This document shows, piece after piece, positions 29,828 to 39,662 of a stretch of DNA of 64,000 bases (its first letter is position 1; every line of letters begins with the position of its first letter). Source of the DNA: Carya illinoinensis (Eukaryota; Streptophyta; Magnoliopsida; Fagales; Juglandaceae); NCBI RefSeq assembly GCF_018687715.1, contig NC_056765.1, forward strand, positions 32,262,254-32,326,253. Reading direction: 5' to 3'. A program made the translations under genes and the position numbers. A model generated the notes under the pieces. It was not told the DNA's origin. It ran no database searches and was given only the letters and a program-made list of their open reading frames with translations.

Positions 29828-29929
29828 CTAGTTTGAAAGTTTATGGGATCGGAAAAGTCGTAAAGTTGATCTGAATTCATGTTCATGGGGTTGAAAAATT
29901 ATGGCACGTGTTATGTCCACCGCGGGGAC

Positions 29930-30225
29930 TTATCGTAAGTAGAAAAATATGTATTTTTATTTTTTTATGTATTTTTTAATATATTTAAATATATATTTTT
30001 AAAAAAAATTATAACATCACTTAAAAGTATTTTTTTAATCAGAAAATAAAAAATAAATAAATTAAAAATGGGAAGCAGTAGCTCTCTGCAAGAGTTTTAG
30101 CATTTTAAAAAATTGAATTGAAAATTTAAAAATATGAAATAAAATTTTTTAAAAAATTAAATTATTTATTATAATTTATAAAAAAATGACAAGGAGGATA
30201 AGGACGAGAATTCAAACGGGGCTTA
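29930..30225. mobile_element. AT-rich insertion, unit B only
   Basis: About 300 bases absent from the matching place in unit A, very rich in runs of A and T. No clear terminal repeats were found, so the class is open. Confidence 0.35.
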
Positions 30226-30809
30226 CTTTATTTTGGATTCTCACCAATTAATATTTCTGCCTTCCGTATGTACGTGGTAGCTAGCTAGAGTTGCATGATT
30301 CGAATTTTAGGTAGCTAGCTACTAGCTAGGTTTGGACTTTGTCATGTTTGTGGGAAAATATTAATAATAATAATAGTCCAACCATCTAGATAAATAGATA
30401 TTTTATGTTCCGTGTCCAAGCTTCTAGTTCTAGCTACTCTTTTCAAGCATTTAGAATCCTGCCTACTTCTTTTCTGGGGGCAGGTACGTAGATTTTAACC
30501 CATGCTCTCTTTTTCATGCATTATTTATTATCTTTTCCTGTCCATTTCACATGTGGTACAATGTCATGGCGATGTGGTAACGTTTTATGGTGATGTAGTA
30601 GGGACCATGATTAGGTTAGGTAATATTGCGTTGAATTCCAAAGATATTTTTGCGATATTTCCCGATTAAGTGAATAAACTATTTGGTTTCTTTACTTATT
30701 TGTCGTCCATTACAAAAAGAAAGGATAGTGATTCAAAATTAACGCAGAAAATGACATCTCGATTCTTGACATAAGGTGGTTAAAGGCAGTCTCAAACGTA
30801 TATAAAAGA

Positions 30810-31000
30810 ATAAAGAAAACTTATAATTACGAGAGTATAAATATTATGTAATTATTTTAAAAAAATAAATAAATATAAAATTTATATAAAAAAAATTAAA
30901 TTTTTAATAATAAATTTTATTTTATTTTTTAAATAATTATATTAAATTTATATATTTTACGATTATATATAATATTATTTTAATTTTAAAAATATCTTGC
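30810..31000. mobile_element. AT-rich palindromic MITE
   Basis: Left arm ATAATTACGAGAGTATAAAT and right arm ATATATTTTACGATTATA are imperfect inverted repeats around an AT-only core (AATTTTTAATAATAAA). Not in unit A at this place. Similar AT-rich sequences occur near 15,300 and 39,370. Confidence 0.4.
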
Positions 31001-31124
31001 AACAATTTTGTTACCAAACTTAACCCTACTCACAGGCCGACAAAACCATCTAGTCTATTTTCAGGCCAGGAGTGAGGCTCGATGAACATATATGCATGCT
31101 TTTGCTGGATTTGATGGGTCAGAT

Positions 31125-31330
31125 TTGTGCAGTAGAAAAATGTAGCGTGCAGTCGTGAAGAAAAAAGTAAATTAATATGGGACCTATATGAATAAAAAAA
31201 AGTTATAAATTTTTTTATAACTTTTTTTTATTCATGTAAGTTCTTTATGAAAAAAAAAAATTATGATTTTTTTTATTTATTGCGTACAGCCGTTTATATT
31301 TCAACTGCGTTTTTCAACTGCATCTAGCAA
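31125..31330. mobile_element. MITE related to the one at 45,454
   Basis: Starts near TAGCGTGCAGTCGTG and ends TACAGCCG...CAACTGCATCTAGC, with a core TATGGGACCTATATGAA...TTATTCATGTAAGTTC shared in type with 45,490-45,610. It interrupts TTGATGGG.TGTCAGTCAGAC, which is continuous in unit A near 10,275, so it inserted after the duplication or was lost from A. Confidence 0.55.
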
Positions 31331-31880
31331 AACCTGGATGGGTTGTCAATCAGACTTACCTGGACTTTGTTGCTCGTTTTCCAAAACTAGCTTCTCACAG
31401 GAATGAATGGCCAGCCTCACTTCAAGTTTGACTGCCATTCTAAGATAGATCGAAAGGATTTATAATGGATTTCCGAATATGGCCAAATTCACACTGAAAT
31501 AAAGAGAGCCCATACAAACAACATGGAAAAGGAAAACCAATGCGGATATACATTTTGGAAGATTCGTCCACGAAAAAGAAAAAGCTTTTGAAAAATTCAT
31601 TCATGTTCTTTTACGTATATATATATATACACACACATAAGTATATAGGACATTTACCAATAATTACTCTCGAATTCTGAAGTGGGTATAGAGAGAACGG
31701 AAAACTTACTACTAGACTGGACATGTCCCGAGGAAGCAAAAGCAAGACATACTCATAACAGCCATCAAAAGTAGAGAATATTCCACGCACCAACAAGTCG
31801 CTCTCATCATTGAAGATCTTCAATAGATCTTCTGACAATATAAGGAGCGGTGAAGGGTAAAATTACAATTTAAAATCTAT

Positions 31881-31936
31881 GAGTAGTACTATAGAGCGGC
31901 CACTGTAGCGCTGCACACAGTGCACACCCTACGTGG
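31881..31936 (+). repeat. Left terminal inverted repeat of the MULE
   Basis: Pairs with 39,115-39,170 in reverse. Conserved blocks: GCCACT (31,899-31,904), GCACACC (31,922-31,928), ACGTGG (31,931-31,936). It lies 350 bases before a probable leader-exon donor (AACG|GTAAAT at 32,266). Confidence 0.8.
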
Positions 31937-32395
31937 CTGCCTTTTTTTTTTTTTTAAACAAAACGGTGAGTTTTGTATGTTTTGTAATTCGGTTGGATTG
32001 GATTTGCTTTTTGTCATTTTGCTTCCCCCGTTCGAATTTGTCCCGCGAAAGAGCTCCTCCGTTGCCCCCCCGCGTCGTATCAGATTCCATGACGCCCAGC
32101 GCCGGCCGGCGACGCCGTCTGTACGTCCGGCGACACCAAGCGATCTTCCTCTGTCTGGACAGCGCCGCCACGCACTGAGTGCTCCTCTAATTTAGCAAAT
32201 CAAAGTAACAGCCCGAGGACGTCCGCCTCCGACGTTCCTCTATTTCTCCGCCGTCCCTGGTCAACGGTAAATCTTGTACCGTTTTTCCTTCCATATGATT
32301 ATGTTGTTATTGTTTACGGAGAGAGGTGCAATAAAAGGGTTTTTTGAGATGGGTTTCGAATGTGTTAGGGCATGGAGAAAGAACCAAACTTTATG

Positions 32396-32840
32396 CTTTT
32401 GATGACCTCTGTTTTCATTAAAGTTTTGAAAGCCATCTTTTTTATCCTACTGGAGTGAAACTTTAGTTTGAAATCTAAGTCTAGGAGCCGTAACTTTAGT
32501 ATATATTAACAGATTGTCTGTTGCCTTCCATTTGGTGCATTGGAAAAGTAGTGATTAACGAGATGGTGGTATGGACTGGAGCATGCATGTCCCAAAGCTT
32601 GCACTGATGATACTATCTTAAAAACTAACCATGATGCTTAGATTGGAGCTTGGTCCGAAAGTTTGGTCTGGAGCTTTTGATGACCTCTGTTTTCATTAAA
32701 GTTTTGAAAGCCATCTTTTTTATTCTACTGGAGTGAAACTTTAGTTTTAAATTTTAGTCTAGGAGCCGTAACTTTAGTATATATTAACACATTGCCTGTT
32801 GCCTTCCTGTTGGTGCATTGGAAAAGTAGTGATTACCTCG
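32396..32840 (+). repeat. Direct repeat in the transposase leader intron
   Basis: About 160 bases starting CTTTTGATGACCTCTG occur at 32,396 and again at 32,674, with a few substitutions, separated by about 115 bases of other sequence. Both contain GGAGCCGTAACTTTAG. It looks like a local duplication within the intron; no ORF. Confidence 0.8.
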
Positions 32841-33153
32841 ATTTGGTTGGACTAAATCATGCACTGATGATACTATTTTAAAATCATGCTAGTGATGCTT
32901 AGAAATGAGAATGAATGCACTGTTGTTAGTTTAAATTAGGAATATAGTTATAATTTAAACTAACAAACACACACTGAACATGTGTAACCTGCAAGTTACA
33001 AAGGGAATAACATCATTTCTTTTTACTTGCATTCCCTAAAGGGAATAGCATATATCTTGTTTCAGTGTATATTAATTTTAAAAAAAAAAACCAAATTTGA
33101 CGTGGTCATGAATCTAACTATTTCCATAATTACAGCATGAAGTTGATGTAAAT

Positions 33154-35741
33154 ATGTCCTACCCTCAACCGAGTAATCCGGATGACTTGAGGCCAGTTGA
33201 AGAGCCATTCCAAGTATTACTTCTCCTAAATTTTTAGCCAGTATCCAACAAGTTAACATGTTAATCTGTTTTGCAATCATTATTCCAAACTAAAGCCCAG
33301 AACAATTTTTTATGATGCTAAAATATGCAGTACCCTTCGTCGAGCAATCTAGATGCATTAAGGCAAGAATTTTCTGGGCGCCCAGATTTCTCAGAAAATG
33401 TTGATTGTACATTTGACGATGCTGCTGATGGTATTTAACTGTTGTATGAAAATCATACTTTAATGACACTCTCATTGAATTCATGCTAATCCATTTACTT
33501 TGTTTTCATCTTTAAAAATGTACTTCGACATAGATGAAGACTTAGAGGGTACCACCGTTGTCCCGGATGATGAGGTAACGGTTGAAGCACCAAGATCTGG
33601 GATGGAATTCGAGAGTGTAAAAGAGCTTTTGGCGTACTATAAGAAATATGCGAAGCAAGAGGGATTCGGTGTAAGGACACAGAGGACGAAGTGAGATGAT
33701 GATGGTCGGCCTGTGTATGTCACGGTTGGTTGTGCTCGTGGAGGAAAATACCAACCGAAGCACAATAATATACCTAAGCCACGGCCAACGACTAAAACGG
33801 ATTGCAAGGCGAAGGTAAATGCCACTTTGAAACAAAATGAAAAATGGCTTCTCACCACTGTTGAGAATACACACAACCATATTACTGTGAGCCCCAAGAA
33901 GACAAGACTGTTAAGATCACACAAGGTTCTAGATGAATATAGTCAAAGAATCCTTGAGCTAAATGACAGAGCCGGTATCCGAATGAATAAGAATTATTAT
34001 TCGCTGGTAGTTGATGCTGGGGGGTTTGAAAACCTAGAATTTCAGGAGAAAGATTGTCGGAATTTCATTGATAAGTCTAGACATTTAAGGTTGGGAAAAG
34101 GAGGTGGCGAAGCACTTAGGGTTTATTTCCAAAGAATGAGACAGAAGAATGATGGTTTCGTTTATGACATCGACGTTGATGATGAGGGAAGGCTAAGAAA
34201 TGTTTTTTGGGCCGATGCACGTTGTCGAGCATCTTATGAGTGTTTCGGGGACGTTGTGACATTCGACACAACGTACCTAACAAATCGATACGGAATGCCC
34301 TTTGCTCCATTTGTCGGTGTTAATCATCATGGGCAATCCATATTACTAGGGGCAGGCTTGTTGTCAAGTGAGGACACACACACCTTCATTTGGTTGTTTA
34401 GAATGTGGTTGGAGTGCATGAATGGTCAAGCGCCAAAGGCGATCATAACTGACCAAGACCGGGCAATGAAGAACGCAATTGCCCTTGTATTTCCAGGAAC
34501 CCGCCATAGATATTGTCTATGGCATATAATGCGCAAACTTCCGGAAAAGTTAGGGTCTCACTCCCATTTCAGCACAGGGTTGAAATCCTCCATTCAGGCT
34601 GCTTTGTATGATTCACGTACCTCCACGGAATTTGAGGAGAGGTGGGGTCAACTACTTGATACGTATGATTTAAGAGAGAATAATTGGCTCCAGTCTTTAT
34701 ACGAGGAAAGGACTTTTTGGGTTCCAGTTTATTTGAAAGACGTATTTTGGGCTGGTATGAGCACGACCCAACGTTCAGAAAGCATGAATGCTTTTTTCGA
34801 CGGGTATGTCCATTCTGGAACGACCTTGAAGGAATTTGTCGACCAATTCGATAATGCTCTCAGAAAAAAGGTAGAGGTGGAGACCACGGCTGATTTCAAC
34901 TCTATTAACCAAACGATCCCTTGTGTGTCCCCTTTCAACTTTGAGAAGCAGTTTCAGAAAGTATACATGGCAACAAAGTTTAAAGAGTTCCAGAAAGAGT
35001 TGATGGGGCTAATGTGTTGTAATTGCACACTGGTCTCCCAGCAGGGGTGCATTTCAACTTTCGATATTTTGGATGAAATAGCTTTTGATGATTGCACAAA
35101 AATTGTCCACTACACAGTTTATTATAATGAAGAGGAGTGTGAATTGAAATGCACATGTGCTCTATTTGAGATGAGGGGAATTCTATGTAGGCATGCACTT
35201 AGAGTTTGTCAATTTAAGAGGATTAGTGTGTTGCCAGAAAGATATTTCTTGGATCGATGGAGAAAGGACAAGAAAAGGAGATATACATTGATCCCAAGTA
35301 GTTATGATGACTGTCGGGCTAGCGGAGATGCACGGAGGTATGAGATGGTGGTTAAACGATGCATGAAACTAGCAACAAAAATATCCCCAAGTTCCGAGCG
35401 TGTGAATGCTTTCCTGCGGTACGTCGATGAGTTTGATTCGAAATGTGATGATGACGATCTCAGTCGATGCAACAATTCTGAATCAACGATGGTCGGCCAC
35501 AACGTAGTCGCGGATAAGGGAAAGAAGCTATTGAGCCCCCATGTGGTCCGAGGGAAAGGGAGACCCCCAATTAAGAGAAAGGTTCCGCCGGTCGAGAAGT
35601 TGGCAACAAAGAGAAAAAAGAAAACGGTAATTATTTTAACATATTAAAATTTTGATGTGTTTAAATTTAACTAATTTAAAACCCAAAAATTTTTATTAAG
35701 AAATTTTTTATGAATGGTTAGACTTGCAGGCTGATATTTGA
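33154..35741 (+). CDS. FAR1/FHY3-type MULE transposase with one in-frame TGA
   Basis: Proposed exons 33,154-33,213, 33,331-33,430, 33,534-35,626 and 35,730-35,741, with GT..AG borders, giving 754 codons from MSYPQPSNP to a short last exon. Domains: FAR1 (WRKY-GCM1-like) DNA-binding region at about residues 85-170; MULE transposase with catalytic Asp at about 298 (DTTYLTNRYG), Asp 360 (TDQDRAM) and Glu 469 (QRSESMNAF); SWIM zinc finger at about 593-607 (C-T-C...C-R-H); a basic tail. The only break seen is TGA at 33,692-33,694 (codon 107), inside the DNA-binding domain, where this family normally has a residue. The next ATG would lose that domain's first half. It may be a pseudogene, or the base may be strain-specific. 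A leader exon probably ends at 32,266. Domesticated FRS genes look similar, but the flanking TIRs and TSD favour a transposon gene. Confidence 0.8.
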
Positions 35742-37018
35742 GAATGAAACGACAATCTTGGACAGCCCGGGATCTCAACGTGATGAGGGAGTTGGTGATG
35801 CTGGAACACAAAACAGTGTTCTCACACAAGGGCTGCCATTGGGGAATGAGGAGGTGTTATACACATTGTTCTACCTCTTGATCTTGTGGTTAAATGCATT
35901 TTTCTCGTAACACCCATAAAAATTTTTGATGCATTGTATATTTATTGAAAGGTCGAGTTGATAGTGTATATTAAGAAATATTTTTTTTTCCAGATGGGTG
36001 ACCATTTTTGATGTGGTCTAAGGCTGGAGGAAGTTTGGATAATATATGTGCTCTATTTTGTATGGGTGACTGTTGTGGGGATTTTTCAGATGCATGACCA
36101 AGTGGAAAATATATGTGTAATTATGGAGGGAGTTTTTGGATAATTTCTATTAACCACTTGTGAGGAAAAAATAATTTAGAGTGCAGTGAGGTGGTATGAA
36201 AAGGTGCCGATGGTGGAATAACCACTTGGAGATATGTAACAGGTATGAGTTCTCTATACAATAGGCTTTTTTTTTACATTGAGCAACATTATATATACTA
36301 ATCAGAATTTTTGGGTCTTACTTCTATTTCGGCTTACCAAGTGCTTATACAATTTCTAATTTTAGCTTTGTATATTTTCAGAAGGCAAGAGGGATGATTG
36401 ACTTGATTTTCAACTCAGGAGGGAGACCATTTTTTATCTTGGTTGGAAGGCTAGAAGATGCACGGCAACATGCAAATGGTTAACTTTCTGGATCATGCAT
36501 CGATTTCCATAGCAGAAGAGTAGGACAAGAAAAGGATATGGCAAACACACATACACCCATCTACGTGATGCTTATGATCTTAATAGAACAATTTAGACAG
36601 TAAATATGTCGGTGATAACAGGGAGTTGGCTGGAACGTATGATTTCGGATGTAATACCATAATTTTGTATGAATTGTATGCAAGTCACGGTTCCTGTTAT
36701 TCCCATTGGTATTCTTCTTCAAATTCAAGAAATACATAAAATGTCCAAACTTACACAAAGGGACACTGATTTCATGCATCAGGTTACGTGGCTGGAATTC
36801 ATCACAAACTTAATAGTGAATGCTACTCAATAACAGAATCTGAATGGATACATAATTGATACATATTTTCATTAATTAGGCTCACGGGTAATTATACAAG
36901 GTGGCTGGAAATTCCCCTTGGTTGTACATCATAACCAAAACAGTTAAAGTTTCTCTAATTACAAGTGGGGAACGATGCATCAAAATGAAAAGGATACTAC
37001 AGGACAGTGTATATTAAT
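35742..37018. other. Region between the two convergent MULE genes
   Basis: Holds the probable 3' UTRs of both genes. A possible further intron donor is at 36,240 (GTAACAG|GTATGAG). No credible ORF. Confidence 0.45.
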
Positions 37019-37499
37019 TTATCCAAACCAAACTAAAATTATTACAGCTGTGAGAACCCAATACAAACACAACAAATTTCTATTTGCTTTTTTCAGGCTT
37101 CTCTCTCTCTCATTTACTTTCTCCTCCCTTTTCTGCACTTGGCACTCTCGCAGCAAGACCTCATCCCACATAGTCCAAACTTTAGTCTCTCTAGTCCGAA
37201 TGTTTTGATCTAGCAACAGGTATATATCCGTCCACACGAAGAATTCACACCGTGCATCGCCCTGCACAAAGTTCAAACTCCCAGTTATTAACACGAATAG
37301 GCTGAAAGCATGAATATTAGCAAATATTATGACTAAGGCTTAGCTGCTTTACCGTATCATATTTTGGGCAAGCAAAAAATTTTCTGAACGGATTAGACTT
37401 AGTGCGGGATGTCTTTAGTTGTGTTTTCAAGCCACACCAACAAATTGGTGATTCCAACACAAAATCACCAAATGAAGATGATGATTGGGATGATGCCAT
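37019..37499 (-). CDS. GRF-type zinc-finger protein with coiled coil and C-terminal membrane segment
   Basis: Two coding exons, 37,499-37,353 and 37,261-37,019, joined in phase 0 at GATACG|GTAAAG and GTGCAG|GGCGAT, giving 129 residues. Cys20, Cys22, Cys44 and Cys54 with RKFFAC and CEFFVWTD form the GRF zinc finger, a nucleic-acid-binding module; the intron splits it. A charged helix at about 70-108 (VQKREEKVNERERSL) is a likely coiled coil, and residues 112-128 (LLCLYWVLTAVIILVWF) are one membrane span, so the protein is probably tail-anchored. A 5' leader exon probably ends at 38,558. Small proteins of this design are common in plants, function unknown. Here it lies within MULE termini, facing the transposase. 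No defects seen. Confidence 0.8.
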
Positions 37500-38557
37500 G
37501 CCACCTTCAAAAAATCGAATGACAAGTACCAACACAAGAGTCTATCTAATTGTAATAATCCAGTACACGGTAATAAAGCCTAATGAATGACTGCTGAAGA
37601 AAGATGCAACATGTCACTGGTAAAACCAAATAAACAGACTTGAACGACCTGCACAAATACAGTCTATCCAGTTCATTCTTCTTGAACAATGCTCAAAATT
37701 AAGACAGCTGCATGTTACAACTATTACAAACAAGGAACCAGGACCTATAATAACTTTAACAAGCTGTTTCTACTCTTGCTTATGGCCATTTATCTTAGAT
37801 AGATTGTTTAGATAGTGATGTTAATCAAGTTGTTTCTACTTTTGTTCCTGTAAAGCAGAAGAAGCACTCTGCAGCAAGCGATGTACAGCAAAACAGTTTG
37901 CATGTCCATTAGAATACGCACCACTTGGCATGCCAAGATCTACAGGCCTATGTGTAATATGTTTGATATTTTCCTTATCAAGTAAAATTAACCAACAACA
38001 TCAGGTTGAAAAGAGATAAACTAACTAAATGCAAACACCCAATACACATTTGATATAAACATATTTGATAAAGCTATGCACATTTAATGAGTATCACTTT
38101 CATGTATTATAAATATTTAGAAGGGTTTAGAACATTTGCATGATTCATCACATGCAACAGGTGTGATCTAGCAAATTATTAGCAAAGTTTTTCCATGATT
38201 CATCACATTATTTTTCGGTTTTATTTTGTTTTATGCAGAACCAACACTATAGGGAAGGCTAATTTATTTTGGTATTTTTTTCCACTACCCAGATCAAACT
38301 AATAATCATGGAAAAATTATAACATAGCACTACCATATCGATTTGTTAGAATCATCTCATAAAAAAGAGTCTTAAGGAAAAGACAGAGTACCAGAACAAT
38401 TATCCCTCTTTTGTTCGACTTCAAAATGTAAATGGATAGTGTTTGTGAAACCGAGCCCTAGGTCTTTCGAAACCCATCTGGTATATACTCAAAAAACAAA
38501 TTTCTCAGTAAACTAATTTGATAATCATTTGAAAGGAAAACTAGGTACCACATTTAC

Positions 38558-39114
38558 CTATGCGACTGAGCAAGCGCCGGTGAAACAAAGGCTGGTCGGA
38601 TGGATGAACTTCTCTCGCCGGACAAAGGAAGATGATGCGACGCAACGAACCAGAACGACAGAGGAAGGTGATGCGACGCGACGAACCAGGATGACAGCGG
38701 AAGGTGATGCGACGCGACGAACTAGAATGTATTTTGCAGGACAGATTCGAATGGGGGTGGGTTTTCTGGGCGACGCGTGGGTTAGGGGTGGGGGTGGGGG
38801 AGAGGGATGGGATGGGGGGGAAGAGGATTTGCTCGTGGGGGGTTGGGGACGATTCGGAGAGGAGGAGAACGAGAATGTATTTTGCAGGAAAGATTCGAAT
38901 GGGGTTGAGGGAGAGGATTTTCTGGGTGACGCGGGGGTTAGGGGTGACGGTGGGGGAGAGGGATGGGATGGGGGGGAAGAGGGAATTGCTCGTGGGGGGT
39001 GGGTGGGGAGGATTCGGAGAGGAGATGAGAGGAGGAGGGGGAAGTTTGAAATGAGTGAAAATAATCTGAGGGAACCTTCTGTATTCAGGGAGAGAATTGT
39101 CATTTTACTCCTCA
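38558..39114 (-). promoter_or_regulatory. Putative leader exon and promoter zone of the GRF gene
   Basis: On the minus strand a donor CGCATAG|GTAAATG ends at 38,558. Upstream lies C-rich, pyrimidine-rich sequence up to the right TIR. ORFs on both strands here are by-products of the tandem repeats and begin with non-ATG codons or in repeat frames. Extent and transcription start are inferred. Confidence 0.4.
38634..39026. repeat. Tandem repeats, 36-bp and about 148-bp units, G-rich
   Basis: At 38,634-38,727 a 36-base unit starting GATGCGACGC is present about 2.6 times. From 38,724 a unit of about 148 bases starting at TGTATTTTGCAGGA occurs twice (second copy from about 38,872), with tracts such as GGGGGTGGGGGAG and GGGATGGGATGGGGGG that could form G-quadruplexes on the + strand. 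It is placed just inside the right TIR. Confidence 0.85.
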
Positions 39115-39170
39115 CCACGTCAGGTGTGCTCCGGCTGAAGCCAAATAGTGGCTGACGCTAAGATTTATTC
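39115..39170 (-). repeat. Right terminal inverted repeat of the MULE
   Basis: Reverse partner of 31,881-31,936. GCCACT, GCACACC and ACGTGG appear on the minus strand at positions 19, 42 and 51 from the element end. Confidence 0.8.
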
Positions 39171-39179
39171 AAAATCTAT

Positions 39180-39657
39180 ATAGGCTCTCGATGATGGATA
39201 CCTTTAGATAATTTAATTAAATGTATTTTATTTATTAATAGTGAAAAGAATCTACCTTGCAGTCTTTATATACTTCAAACTTTCCTTTATAATATTAAGC
39301 ATGCTTGATTATTAAAAATTAATAATAATAATAATTGAGAGCCGAGAAGTTAAAGTTATTATTCTCTCTAATAATATTATATACAATAATAAAATATATA
39401 AACATCATACAATCATTTAAAAAAATAGAATTTACGATTAAAAAATTAATTTTTTATTAAAAAGTTAATTTTTTTTCATATAAATCCCGTATTAATTTAT
39501 TTTTTAAAAAAAAAAAAAACTACATGACTTACATAATCAAAACTACAAATATCATTTCTCCTCTCTCTCTCCACGTTCACAGCGGAAAATAGTAGTGGAG
39601 GACATCACATTTAGGATTCACCTAGCCTCACCCTGATGGTAGGCTATATATATATAT
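39180..39657. other. AT-rich spacer between the MULE and a Copia element
   Basis: Contains a palindromic AT-rich MITE-like stretch at about 39,370-39,560 and an (AT)n run at 39,643-39,662 that served as the Copia insertion target. No gene. Confidence 0.5.
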
Positions 39658-39662
39658 ATATA

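Larger units (their letters stand above)
31881..39170 (+). mobile_element. Two-gene Mutator-like element (FAR1-type MULE) with TIRs and 9-bp TSD
   Basis: The nonamer AAAATCTAT is present at 31,872-31,880 and 39,171-39,179, the 9-bp target duplication typical of MULEs. The first 56 bases inside each end align as inverted repeats without gaps: GAGTA/GAATA at position 1, GCCACT at 19, GCACACC at 42 and ACGTGG at 51 are at the same offset in both. Inside are a FAR1-type MULE transposase on + (33,154-35,741) and a GRF zinc-finger gene on - (37,019-37,499), each with a leader exon that begins near its TIR. This convergent layout with TIR promoters is that of MuDR. The TIRs are diverged between blocks, so the element is not recent. 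Confidence 0.85.

Noticed and set aside
38529..39155. Long overlapping ORFs on both strands, Gly- and Arg-rich or Pro/Ser-rich
   Set aside because: They arise from reading through 36- and 148-base tandem repeats; no domain, and the region is better explained as leader/promoter of the GRF gene.
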